A stretch of DNA of 9,684 nucleotides from Flavobacteriales bacterium UBA6165 (GTDB taxonomy: Bacteria > Bacteroidota > Bacteroidia > Flavobacteriales_D > Crocinitomicaceae): assembly GCA_002422285.1 (NCBI GenBank), contig DIUF01000005.1, positions 1 to 9,684 of the forward strand. The letters are read 5' to 3'. The translations under genes were made by a program, and so were the position numbers. The notes beneath the pieces were generated by a model that searched no databases, had not been told where the DNA came from, and saw only the letters and a list, made by a program, of their open reading frames with translations. Positions 1-7,465 of this stretch are shown in pieces. How positions within the stretch are numbered: position 1 is the first letter of the stretch; every line of letters begins with the position of its first letter.

Positions 1-74
1 TGTTGATTGGTTGGCTCTCTAATTTGTTGTCGTTCCGATATGGTTACTCATCCCATGCTTATGTCTTCAAAAAA
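1..74. other. Sequence downstream of scoB, no feature seen
   Basis: These 74 bases follow the scoB stop. No hairpin with a T run on the minus strand, no gene start that stays open, and no repeat was recognised, so the end of the minus-strand transcript may lie beyond the window. Confidence 0.5.
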
Positions 75-731
75 TCAAAATGACATTTCGGGAACTTCTT
101 TAGGAATAACCAATTCTCCTTCTGTTTTACTTTTAATTTCTTCGACGCTCACACCAGGCGCTCGTTCAATCAGATGAAATTTGCCGTCTTTTATTTCTAA
201 GACGCATAAATCTGTCACTACTTTTTTCACGCAGCCAACTCCTGTTAGTGGGAGTGAACATGTTTTGAGAATTTTGGATTCACCTGCTTTATTGGCGTGC
301 ATCATGGCAACAATAATGTTTTCGGCACTAGCCACCAAATCCATTGCGCCGCCCATACCTTTCACCATTTTTCCCGGTATTTTCCAGTTTGCGATATCAC
401 CGTTTTGAGACACCTCCATGGCACCCAACACTGTAAGTTGCACGTGCTGTCCTCTGATCATGGCAAAAGAGGTTGCTGAATCGAAGAAAACCGCCCCGGG
501 CAAAGTGGTTATGGTTTCTTTCCCGGCGTTGATTAAATCGGCATCCACTTGTTCCTCCGTGGGATATGGACCCATACCCAAAACCCCATTTTCAGACTGA
601 AATTCGACTTCAATGCCTTCTGGAATATAGTTGGCTACCAATGTTGGAATTCCTATGCCTAAATTGACATACCAGCCATTTTGTAGTTCTTGTGCAATGC
701 GTTGTGCGATTTGATTTTTGTCGAGTGCCAT
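75..731 (-). CDS. scoB: Succinyl-CoA:3-oxoacid CoA-transferase, subunit B
   Basis: Beta subunit (218 aa, usual length) of a family I CoA-transferase, which moves CoA between succinyl-CoA and acetoacetate or a similar 3-oxoacid in ketone-body or short-chain acid metabolism in the cytoplasm. The subunit B signature FQSENGVLG is seen at residues 44-52. Glu47 in SENG is the residue that, in this family, forms the glutamyl-CoA thioester. The N-terminal NLGIGIPT and the glycine-rich GKMVKGMGGAMD segment are also typical. The start is an ATG at 729-731 and the stop is TGA at 75-77. It must pair with subunit A, encoded at 2627-3319, but the two genes are separated by a membrane-protein gene. An AtoA-type acetate/acetoacetate transferase is the main alternative; the family is certain, the exact acid less so. 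Confidence 0.93.
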   Translation of the reverse strand: MALDKNQIAQRIAQELQNGWYVNLGIGIPTLVANYIPEGIEVEFQSENGVLGMGPYPTEEQVDADLINAGKETITTLPGAVFFDSATSFAMIRGQHVQLTVLGAMEVSQNGDIANWKIPGKMVKGMGGAMDLVASAENIIVAMMHANKAGESKILKTCSLPLTGVGCVKKVVTDLCVLEIKDGKFHLIERAPGVSVEEIKSKTEGELVIPKEVPEMSF

Positions 732-783
732 AGTTCTGTGAATTTGTTACAAAGTAAAACGTTTTTTTAATACTGTGCTCGGG

Positions 784-2589
784 TCAGTTTAAGAGCCAAA
801 CAGTGATGCTGCAATTTTTGAGTAAATAGGGTTTTTGTTTTATGTTCCAGAGAAAGACTTGAACGTGAGCGGTATTTGAGTCGATATTTGGCAGAATAAA
901 CCGCGTGGCGAACGTTTTCTTGTCATCCGACCAATCGTAGCGCATCCAGTTTAAAAACAAGCGCTCTTGGGTTATTTCTGACCAATCGTTATCCTTTTGT
1001 GAAGCGCTAAATGTTGCATAGAAAGGTTGGTTTGGCGCATGAACAATACCTGTAATTTCTATTAGAAGCGCTTTGCTTTCCCATGTTGAATCGATGTTGA
1101 GTTCAATGAGATTGAAAAATTCTGTCTTGCTGTGATTCCAATTGGTTATGCTGTCTTTCTGGGTGATAATTGTTTTGCTCAAGGTTGTTTGGCGCTTGTA
1201 CAGGTCGTGCTTGTTTATAGGAGCCGAATTGAGTTTGGTATAGCTCTGTTGAAATTGTTTGTTCAACGTAACACCTTGGTTTATAATTTGATAGTCGCAA
1301 ATTGTGTCTGGATGGGTCGAATAAAGCATGGCATTTTGTTGTCCACCATTGCGGTAATTCATATAATACCAACAAAAACTTTGTGTGGCATATCCTCCGA
1401 TTGTTGGTTTGAATATTTGATTTTCAGAGGATTGATTGATAAAGTTAAAATATTCCTGAATGTGTCTTTCTTCAATGGCAAACAGTGCCTTATTCACTTT
1501 GATTTCTTGTAAAAACTTGAGTGGAATAAAAAACAATGCAAGGGCAATCCACTTTAGGTAGTTGGTTTTCAGGTGGTTCAGCGCAAATCCAATGGACAAA
1601 AAGAACAAGGGAATTAAGTACATCGCTGTCCGATCTTCGGGATAATTGACGCCAAGCACCAAGTGATTCAGGAATATCGCTGCAATTGAGCCAATCAGCA
1701 ATAGACCAAATAGACTTTTCTCAAGTGCTGCACGAATCTTGTTTTTTATAAAGAATAAGAGCGTTGAGATTAAAAGTAAAACGAATACGGCAATTACAGC
1801 CATCGCCAAGAAAACAGATTTGCTGCCCAAGACCAAGTCGAGCAAAGGCATGAGCGTGAATTCTAGAAAATTGTTGCCGCCATAATACAAAGCGCCTCTT
1901 GCTTTTAATTCAAACGAGAAGTAGATCAGTGGTGCAGCCAAGCTTATTGCCAGCACCGAGAAAATGATGGCGAGTAGTAGTTTTCGTCGAAGAGTTTTTG
2001 CGGGATCAAGCAAGAGACCAAGAAGGCTGAAAACCACCAGCATCAGGAACACATAAATCAGCGTTAAATTGGCGGAAACAGCTAAAAAAAGCATCAATAT
2101 TGACCAGAAATACCATGCGGTTTTTTTGCTTTCCCAAGCTTTCAGAAAAAAGTACAAACCACACATTAAAAATCCGAGAGACATACCATATCCTCGACAC
2201 AAAGCGAAGTATTCAAAAGTGTATGTGGTACTCACCAAGGCTAAAAACACCCCCCATCGAACCAAGGTTGTGTTTATTCTTGCAACAATTTTCCATGAAA
2301 AGAACAGATACACAGGGAACATTATAACGTTAGGCAGCCTTAGTGCCCAAGGAGCATCGCCAAAAACCTGAAAACTAATATTTCCCAAAAATGAGTTGAG
2401 CACGTGGTTGTTGGCGTCCCAATGCGCATTGGGTGGCAGGAAATCATTGGTTTGAATAAAATAGAAAAAAGTTGCAATTTCGTCGTGCAACATGGGTGTA
2501 TAAATGGCCCGCAAAACCAAATAAGTCGATAGCATAAGGCCAACGAGAAAGGCGCTTTTTTGTTCTGAACGAAGAACGCGAGCTATCAA
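784..2589 (-). CDS. GT-C/GT39-like polytopic membrane glycosyltransferase family protein
   Basis: A 601-aa integral membrane protein with roughly ten hydrophobic segments between residues 13 and 360, followed by a soluble C-terminal part (about 365-601). Features of the GT-C fold (PMT/ArnT-like) are visible: an acidic pair HDE at 35-37 just after the first membrane helix, a loop with NNHVLNSFL (60-68) and WALRLPNVI (81-89), and a later NYPEDRTAMYLIPL motif (315-328). Such enzymes use polyprenyl-phosphate sugars outside the inner membrane; donor and acceptor cannot be told here. The C-terminal part, from about 485, is rich in alternating hydrophobic and aromatic residues and may be a beta-sandwich. 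The start is probably TTG at 2587-2589. The only early ATG (2533-2535, residue 19) would cut off most of the first membrane helix, and an in-frame TAA lies 27 bases upstream. It lies between scoA and scoB, which is odd. Confidence 0.7.
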   Translation of the reverse strand: MIARVLRSEQKSAFLVGLMLSTYLVLRAIYTPMLHDEIATFFYFIQTNDFLPPNAHWDANNHVLNSFLGNISFQVFGDAPWALRLPNVIMFPVYLFFSWKIVARINTTLVRWGVFLALVSTTYTFEYFALCRGYGMSLGFLMCGLYFFLKAWESKKTAWYFWSILMLFLAVSANLTLIYVFLMLVVFSLLGLLLDPAKTLRRKLLLAIIFSVLAISLAAPLIYFSFELKARGALYYGGNNFLEFTLMPLLDLVLGSKSVFLAMAVIAVFVLLLISTLLFFIKNKIRAALEKSLFGLLLIGSIAAIFLNHLVLGVNYPEDRTAMYLIPLFFLSIGFALNHLKTNYLKWIALALFFIPLKFLQEIKVNKALFAIEERHIQEYFNFINQSSENQIFKPTIGGYATQSFCWYYMNYRNGGQQNAMLYSTHPDTICDYQIINQGVTLNKQFQQSYTKLNSAPINKHDLYKRQTTLSKTIITQKDSITNWNHSKTEFFNLIELNIDSTWESKALLIEITGIVHAPNQPFYATFSASQKDNDWSEITQERLFLNWMRYDWSDDKKTFATRFILPNIDSNTAHVQVFLWNIKQKPYLLKNCSITVWLLN

Positions 2590-2626
2590 TTTAATGTTTT
2601 GATTTATAGATTTTTAAACAAATCGC

Positions 2627-3319
2627 TTATTTGCGAACAGTTCGTTTTTCGATGCGTTTTTCAAACTTTTCTCCTTGAAAAATTCGTTGAACAAAAATAC
2701 CTGGTGTATGAATGAGGTCGGGGTCTAAAGAGCCTGCTGGAACCAATTCTTCAACTTCAGCGATGGTAATTTTGCCCGCCATGGCCATCATGGGATTGAA
2801 GTTTCTCGCGGTTGCTTTGTAAACCAAATTGCCTTCGGTGTCGCCTTTCCATGCTTTTACAATGGCAAAATCTGCGGTAAGTGCATGTTCTAGAATATGT
2901 GGTTTCCCATTGAAAATACGCACTTCTTTTCCTTCGGCTACTTCTGTTCCAAAGCCTGCTGGTGTGAAAAACGCTGGAATACCTGCACCTCCTGCTCTAC
3001 ATCTTTCGGCCAATGAGCCTTGGGGAATTAAATCTACTTCCAATTCGCCACTGAGCATCTGTCTTTCAAACTCATCATTTTCGCCTACATAAGAGGAAAT
3101 CATTTTTTTGATTTGACGATTTTGTAGCAACAATCCAAGACCGAAATCATCAACACCAGCATTGTTTGAAATACAAGTTAGGTTTTTCACGCCCAAGCGC
3201 ATCAATTCAGCAATGCTGTTTTCAGGTATCCCACAAAGTCCAAAACCACCTAACATGAGCGTCATATTGTCTTCAATACCAATTAACGCTTCTTGTACAT
3301 TATTTACTGTCTTTTTCAT
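2627..3319 (-). CDS. scoA: Succinyl-CoA:3-oxoacid CoA-transferase, subunit A
   Basis: Alpha subunit (230 aa, usual length about 230-235) of the family I CoA-transferase whose beta subunit is encoded at 75-731. The subunit A signature DNMTLMLGGFGLCGIP is seen at residues 17-32. The SNNAG segment, the GGAGIPAFFTPAGFGTEVAEG region and the basic tail EKRIEKRTVR fit the ScoA/SCOT branch rather than a distant relative. The start is ATG at 3317-3319, only 8 bases after the stop of the penicillin-binding protein gene, so the two are probably co-transcribed. The stop TAA at 2627-2629 is followed after 37 bases by the membrane glycosyltransferase-like gene. AtoD (acetate CoA-transferase) is the closest alternative. 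Confidence 0.93.
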   Translation of the reverse strand: MKKTVNNVQEALIGIEDNMTLMLGGFGLCGIPENSIAELMRLGVKNLTCISNNAGVDDFGLGLLLQNRQIKKMISSYVGENDEFERQMLSGELEVDLIPQGSLAERCRAGGAGIPAFFTPAGFGTEVAEGKEVRIFNGKPHILEHALTADFAIVKAWKGDTEGNLVYKATARNFNPMMAMAGKITIAEVEELVPAGSLDPDLIHTPGIFVQRIFQGEKFEKRIEKRTVRK

Positions 3320-3327
3320 GCTACAAG

Positions 3328-5661
3328 TTAAAACGGATTAATGCCATCTGGCAATAAAGTTTGATTGTGAATATCACCTCGGTCGTCATATTCTGGATTC
3401 AAACAGAACACGTTGTATTTGCATTTGTCATAACCTTCAGGTGCTTCAAAATCTCCTTTGGAAATTTTTACATTGGGGTTTTTGTAAAGTTGTTGCATGT
3501 AATATCCATAAATGGGCAATGCCATCCGCGCACCTTGTCCCCAAGCCATAGATTGGAAGCGAACTGCTCGGTCTTCGGCTCCCACCCAAACTCCTGTAAC
3601 CAAGTCAGGTGTGATGCCAATAAACCAACCATCCGAGTTGTTTTGTGTAGTACCCGTTTTGCCAGCAGTCGGATAGGTAATTCCCCCCCATGGTCGGCTT
3701 GAGCGCAAACTTGTGGCTGTACCACCTGTAATTGCCCCCTTCATCATGGTTACTGTGGTGTAGGCAAGCTCCTCACTCATAGCTTCTTTTGTTTCTGGCT
3801 CAGGTTCATAAATAACTTTTCCGTAGCGGTCTTCGATACGCATGATAACTGTTGGCCTGATAAACAAACCTCTGTTTGCAAAAGCGGCTTGAGCACCAAC
3901 AAGTTCGAAAAGCGATAAGTCCATTGATCCTAAACACATAGAAGGGGTGATGTCTTCTTTTCGAAGCTCTATTCCTAAATCACGCATGAGTTGAGCAACC
4001 GCCTCTGGTCCTTGGGTCGCTCCCATTTTAGACATGAGAAGTACGGTTATAGGGTTGGATGAACTTGCTAGAGCGCCTTTAACGCTGGTTGACCCACCAA
4101 CAGACCCTCTAGGGCACCAAGATTTATACCCATTACCATGAGGTATTTGGATACAATAACGTATTACCGGGTATGTTGAACAAGGTGTGGTTACACCAAA
4201 TCTAATGGCAGCACTGTAAATGAATGGTTTAATAGTTGATCCGACCTGCCTTTTTCCTTGTTTTACTTGATCATAAGCGAAATGGTCAAAATTGATGCCC
4301 CCAACCCAAGCTTTAACAAAACCTGTCTGAGGCTCAATCGAAATGAGGCCTGAACGCAAGAAAGATTTGTAATATCGGATAGAGTCGTTTGGTGTCATTA
4401 CAGTGTCTATTTCTCCTGACCAGCTAAATATCGTCATTTTAGTCGGCTCATCGAACTGAGCCATTATTTCTCTCTCTGATAGACCAAGTGCTTTGCCGTT
4501 TTTGTAACGCGTTGACCTTTTGCGGGCTGAATTCATCAATAAATCAACTTGGTCTTGAGCAACACTGTTAGAAAAAGGAAAGTTTTTTGTTCTCCTGTTG
4601 TTTTTATCAAACTCTGGTTGTAGTTGATCTTTCAGATGTTTTTCCACGGCTTTTTCAGCAGCAACTTGATATTCAACGTTAATCGTGGTATATATTTTTA
4701 ATCCGTCTTCATAGAGACTGTATGGCGTGCCATCCTCTTTGGCGTATTTGAAGTTTCCTTTTTCATCTTTCTCATACAAGATTTTATTTAAATCTTGTCT
4801 TAAAACTTCTCTAAAATAGGGTGCAATTCCTTTTTTATGGTCTGCCACCTGGTAGTCTAATACAATGGGGAGTTTTTTTAATGAGTCACACATTTCTTGT
4901 GTCATTTTAACTGTAACGCCCTCTGCATCGCTGAATTTCACCCATTGTTCTAATACGGTGTTTCTTCGATTTAATGCTCTCTCAGGAAACTTTCTTGGAT
5001 TGTATAGGTCGGGGTTTTTTAGCATTCCTACAAGCATAGCTGCTTCTTCCATGTTTAAGTCTGCAGCTGTTTTGTTGAAATAAACTTTAGCCGCCGTGCC
5101 CACACCAACAGCGTTGTAAAGAAAATCGAAACGATTGAAATACATGGTCATGATTTCTTCTTTCGAATGTTGCCTTTCCAACTTAGTGGCCAAGATGTTT
5201 TCTTTTATCTTTTGCCACAAGCGCTGAAGTCTGGTTCGAGCACGCTCAGAAAAGAGCAACTTGGCTAATTGTTGTGATATTGTGCTCGCCCCGCCTGCTT
5301 CACGACCAGTAATTCCACCAGCAATTGCCCTGCCCAAGGCCCTGAAGTCAATTCCGTTATGACTGTAAAAGCGAGCGTCTTCAGTTGCAATTAAGGCGGA
5401 AAACATGTTTTGAGAAACCTCATTGTAATCGAGGTTAACTCTATTCACTTTCCAATATCGCCCCATTTCTTCACCGTTGTCCGCAAAAACAATCGATGCT
5501 TGAACGTCTGGCGGGTTTTCCAGTGTTTTTGAATCAGGAAGATTAAAAGATGCTATTACAATCAGACCCACAATTATTATAAAGGGTAAAAGCCCAAAAA
5601 ACCACAGTAATTTGATAATCCACCTGGGCTGTTCCGGAGTAGTGTTTTTGTTTTTAGCCAT
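3328..5661 (-). CDS. mrcA: Class A penicillin-binding protein (PBP1A type), bifunctional transglycosylase/transpeptidase
   Basis: Peptidoglycan synthase of 777 aa that polymerises lipid II and cross-links the glycan strands outside the inner membrane. A single N-terminal membrane anchor spans about residues 14-38. The GT51 domain follows, with ATEDARFYSHNGID (92-105, catalytic Glu94), GGASTISQQLAK (123-134) and LERQHSKEEI (161-170, second Glu162). The transpeptidase domain has STIK (475-478, nucleophile Ser475), SSN (534-536) and KTGT (668-671), so all active-site motifs are intact. The reading frame is open back to an ATG at 5775, but the extra 38 residues are polar, Cys-rich and unlike the family. 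The ATG at 5659-5661, giving MAKNKN and then the anchor, is the better start. It is the first gene of the minus-strand run, 8 bases ahead of scoA. The tail holds Cys747 and Cys753, which could form a disulfide. Confidence 0.95.
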   Translation of the reverse strand: MAKNKNTTPEQPRWIIKLLWFFGLLPFIIIVGLIVIASFNLPDSKTLENPPDVQASIVFADNGEEMGRYWKVNRVNLDYNEVSQNMFSALIATEDARFYSHNGIDFRALGRAIAGGITGREAGGASTISQQLAKLLFSERARTRLQRLWQKIKENILATKLERQHSKEEIMTMYFNRFDFLYNAVGVGTAAKVYFNKTAADLNMEEAAMLVGMLKNPDLYNPRKFPERALNRRNTVLEQWVKFSDAEGVTVKMTQEMCDSLKKLPIVLDYQVADHKKGIAPYFREVLRQDLNKILYEKDEKGNFKYAKEDGTPYSLYEDGLKIYTTINVEYQVAAEKAVEKHLKDQLQPEFDKNNRRTKNFPFSNSVAQDQVDLLMNSARKRSTRYKNGKALGLSEREIMAQFDEPTKMTIFSWSGEIDTVMTPNDSIRYYKSFLRSGLISIEPQTGFVKAWVGGINFDHFAYDQVKQGKRQVGSTIKPFIYSAAIRFGVTTPCSTYPVIRYCIQIPHGNGYKSWCPRGSVGGSTSVKGALASSSNPITVLLMSKMGATQGPEAVAQLMRDLGIELRKEDITPSMCLGSMDLSLFELVGAQAAFANRGLFIRPTVIMRIEDRYGKVIYEPEPETKEAMSEELAYTTVTMMKGAITGGTATSLRSSRPWGGITYPTAGKTGTTQNNSDGWFIGITPDLVTGVWVGAEDRAVRFQSMAWGQGARMALPIYGYYMQQLYKNPNVKISKGDFEAPEGYDKCKYNVFCLNPEYDDRGDIHNQTLLPDGINPF

Positions 5662-5812
5662 TGATTTAACTATAATGGTGTAAAAGTAAGAAAAAGTACG
5701 ATTGTTAATTGTTTCGTTCTGAATATATTGATTTAGGCAACATTTTAGTAGGTTTTTTCGTTGAAGAAAACACAATCTTTATGTTTCAAAGATAAGTGTG
5801 AAACGAGATTGT

Positions 5813-5843
5813 TTTGTATTTAATTTAAATTAAGTTACTTTTG
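5813..5843 (+). promoter_or_regulatory. Bacteroidota-type promoter for the lipoprotein/beta-barrel genes
   Basis: TTTG at 5813-5816, a 19-base spacer, then TACTTTTG at 5836-5843 match the primary sigma factor consensus of Bacteroidota (TTTG-N19-21-TAnnTTTG) at every fixed base. Transcription would begin near 5847-5850, leaving a leader of about 40 bases before the ATG at 5887. That the start falls downstream of an upstream in-frame ATG-like codon at 5857 does not exclude it, but the signal peptide favours 5887. Confidence 0.75.
5820..5833. repeat. Perfect 14-base palindrome in the promoter spacer
   Basis: TTAATTTAAATTAA reads the same on both strands and lies wholly between the -33 and -7 elements of the rightward promoter. 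Its position suits a repressor or activator dimer site. It consists only of A and T in an AT-rich gap, so chance is a real possibility. Confidence 0.4.
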
Positions 5844-5886
5844 TCGGATAGTCAGTGTGATTTTAGACATTAAAAACTATGTAAAA

Positions 5887-6663
5887 ATGAAAAAAATAAT
5901 TTATCTAGTAGGGTTTTTAGCTTTTACTACAGCCTGTAAAAAACCTGTTTCAGACTTAGAGGTTACGCCCACTCTTGAGGTAGAAAAGAAAAACATGGGA
6001 GTTTTAGGTGTTCGTTCTGCAACTTGGTGTTCGGTTTGTGGTGCAGGCTTAAACAACACACAGAACGTTTTGGAGTTAAATAAAAATCAAGCAGTTGGAA
6101 TGGTTTTTAAAGACGCGTTTAGTGGAGAGTTTGGTTCTCACTCCGATTGGGGTAATAATTTATTCAGCAAAGTAGCCACACAATTTGGTCTCGCAACGAG
6201 TGTGCCAACAAACTTTCAGAATTTCAATCATAATTCAGTTCAGGAGCATGTTGAAGGTCAAACGGTTGTTAATGGTAATTATGACATTCAATTTAATGGC
6301 AATGAAATGATTATTCGCACAACCACAAAGTTTTTCACTCAATTTGAAGGGGAGGTTTATATTGCTCCTTTTGTGATTGTAAATAATCTTGTTGGTGCGC
6401 AAATAGGTCACCCTCAAACACCAAACACTGTTCACACACGCTATGTGGCGGATGTCGCATATCCTGTAAATAAAGATGAAGAGTCTAAATTTGAATGGGG
6501 TTATATGATTTCTGCTGGTGTGGTGAGAGACGGACACACGGTTAATATGGATTTCAAATCAATAAAAAAATCACATTGGTCCAATAATAATATTTCAATA
6601 GGATTGGTGTATTTTAGAAAAGTTGGTAATGACTTTATTTTCATAAATGCTTTTACAAAATAA
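5887..6663 (+). CDS. Omp28-like lipoprotein with thioredoxin-type CxxC motif
   Basis: A 258-aa predicted lipoprotein. A short signal peptide (basic MKK, hydrophobic core 4-13) ends in TTAC, with Cys17 the likely lipidated residue, so the mature protein should be anchored in the envelope, probably the outer membrane. The mature part has ATWCSVCGAG (45-54, Cys48 and Cys51), like the WCxxC active site of thioredoxin folds. SVPTNF (105-110) lies where the cis-proline loop would be. Both are features of the Omp28-related outer-membrane protein family of Bacteroidota. The C-terminal half is beta-rich. A redox or folding role is inference; known Omp28 proteins have no firmly settled activity. The ATG at 5887 is chosen over 5857 because it gives a proper signal peptide directly. 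The next gene follows after 15 bases, so the two are probably co-transcribed. Confidence 0.72.
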   Translation: MKKIIYLVGFLAFTTACKKPVSDLEVTPTLEVEKKNMGVLGVRSATWCSVCGAGLNNTQNVLELNKNQAVGMVFKDAFSGEFGSHSDWGNNLFSKVATQFGLATSVPTNFQNFNHNSVQEHVEGQTVVNGNYDIQFNGNEMIIRTTTKFFTQFEGEVYIAPFVIVNNLVGAQIGHPQTPNTVHTRYVADVAYPVNKDEESKFEWGYMISAGVVRDGHTVNMDFKSIKKSHWSNNNISIGLVYFRKVGNDFIFINAFTK

Positions 6664-6678
6664 TTTAGAACAACAGGT

Positions 6679-7407
6679 ATGTTTATAAAGAATGTTTTGT
6701 TATTGCTGTTTGTGTTTGTTTTCACAAATCTAGCAATTGGTCAGTTAAAGCTTGGCTTTAATGCTGGGGTTAGCTACAATATGCCGTCTTATAAAATGTC
6801 CTCACAAGACACGCTTACAAATACCAATGAGTATCGTGGATTGGGGGCAAATTTTGGTCTTTATGGATATTTAAACCTTGCTGGTAAAGACCAAACATAT
6901 GGTGTGCAAGCAGAGTTGTTAATGTCAACTAGATCCCACACTACTTTTTCTAAGGCCAATGAAGAAGTGAATAGTGAAATATTTTATTACCGAGAATCGC
7001 ATGCTCTTCAAAGTATGATGTATTTTGATTTGCCCGTGCATTTTAGGTTCAATAAGGTTTTTAAAAAGGGTAAGTTTGGAGACGCTAATTTGTTGGGGTT
7101 TTTTGTTGGTCCACAAGCATCATATATGCTTTCTGCAAAATATGATGTAGACCACACATCTCTTACCAGTGTTCAAGGACAAGAAACGATATTGAGAGAA
7201 AACTCAAATAAACCAACGTTTAAATACAATGAGTTTGAATTTGGAATATCAGGCGGATTGTTGTTTGAAATGCAGGCGGGCTTTCGCATAGGCGCTCGTT
7301 TTTATAGGTCTTTTATGAGCGCCGCAGATCACGAGAGATTGTCTATTAATCATCAAATGCTTGTTGCTTTTGTAGGATTTAATTTTGCTAAAATCGGCGG
7401 AAGATAG
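6679..7407 (+). CDS. Outer-membrane beta-barrel protein (PorT/OMP_b-brl_2 type)
   Basis: A 242-aa secreted protein with a clear Sec signal peptide (hydrophobic core 6-20, likely cleavage after Gly21 in AIGQ), followed by alternating amphipathic strands typical of a small barrel. Family hallmarks are LGFNAGVSYNMP at the mature N-terminus, YFDLPVHFRF (115-124), GFFVGPQASYMLSAKY (140-155) and a closing strand MLVAFVGFNF (227-236). Such proteins sit in the outer membrane; most have no assigned function, though PorT itself belongs to the type IX secretion system. This is not claimed to be PorT. It starts 15 bases after the Omp28-like gene and is followed by a strong terminator, so the two form a unit that may act together. 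Confidence 0.78.
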   Translation: MFIKNVLLLLFVFVFTNLAIGQLKLGFNAGVSYNMPSYKMSSQDTLTNTNEYRGLGANFGLYGYLNLAGKDQTYGVQAELLMSTRSHTTFSKANEEVNSEIFYYRESHALQSMMYFDLPVHFRFNKVFKKGKFGDANLLGFFVGPQASYMLSAKYDVDHTSLTSVQGQETILRENSNKPTFKYNEFEFGISGGLLFEMQAGFRIGARFYRSFMSAADHERLSINHQMLVAFVGFNFAKIGGR

Positions 7408-7416
7408 AAGAATTTA

Positions 7417-7424
7417 TATTTTTG
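7417..7424 (+). promoter_or_regulatory. Possible -7 promoter element for the response regulator
   Basis: TATTTTTG matches TAnnTTTG and lies 42 bases before the response regulator ATG, just ahead of the terminator. No TTTG is found 19-21 bases upstream (the nearest is 29 bases away), so only half of the promoter is supported. If it works, transcription would start near 7428, at the foot of the hairpin. Confidence 0.3.
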
Positions 7425-7426
7425 TG

Positions 7427-7455
7427 AAGCGGGTATTATTGCCCGCTTTTTTTTT
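7427..7455 (+). terminator. Intrinsic terminator after the beta-barrel gene
   Basis: AAGCGGG (7427-7433) pairs perfectly with CCCGCTT (7442-7448) across an 8-base loop, and a run of nine T follows from 7447 to 7455. It lies 20 bases after the barrel gene's stop and only 10 bases before the response regulator start, so it should separate the two transcripts. Confidence 0.88.
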
Positions 7456-7465
7456 GACTTGAAAA

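Larger units (their letters stand above)
5662..5886. promoter_or_regulatory. Divergent intergenic region between the PBP and lipoprotein genes
   Basis: This 225-base AT-rich gap separates two gene runs transcribed away from each other, so it should hold start signals for both. The rightward promoter is clear (5813-5843). For the leftward PBP gene no promoter with both elements was found. A lone TATCTTTG lies on the minus strand at 5787-5794, and a weaker TACTTTTA at 5681-5688, neither with TTTG at the proper distance. No small gene or RNA was recognised. Confidence 0.6.

Noticed and set aside
750..757. TTACTTTG on the minus strand ahead of scoB as its own promoter
   Set aside because: It has one mismatch in the -7 element and no -33 match at the right distance.
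756..765. AAAACGTTTT palindrome between the membrane protein gene and scoB as a terminator
   Set aside because: The stem is only five pairs, nearly all A-T, with no loop, and cannot form a stable hairpin.
1132..1512. A 126-codon open frame on the plus strand opposite the membrane protein gene
   Set aside because: It lies antisense within a convincing gene, has no recognisable domain and no start signal; it is a shadow frame.
2692..2699. TATTTTTG on the minus strand inside scoA as a promoter for the membrane protein gene
   Set aside because: It lies within coding sequence and lacks a -33 partner; a chance match is likely.
5662..5775. A 38-residue N-terminal extension of the penicillin-binding protein back to an ATG at 5775
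   Set aside because: The extension is polar and Cys-rich and has no place in the family, whereas the ATG at 5661 gives the usual short cytoplasmic tail followed by the membrane anchor.
5787..5794. TATCTTTG on the minus strand as the PBP promoter
   Set aside because: There is no TTTG 19-21 bases upstream. With six fixed bases the -7 motif is expected several times by chance in a window of this size.
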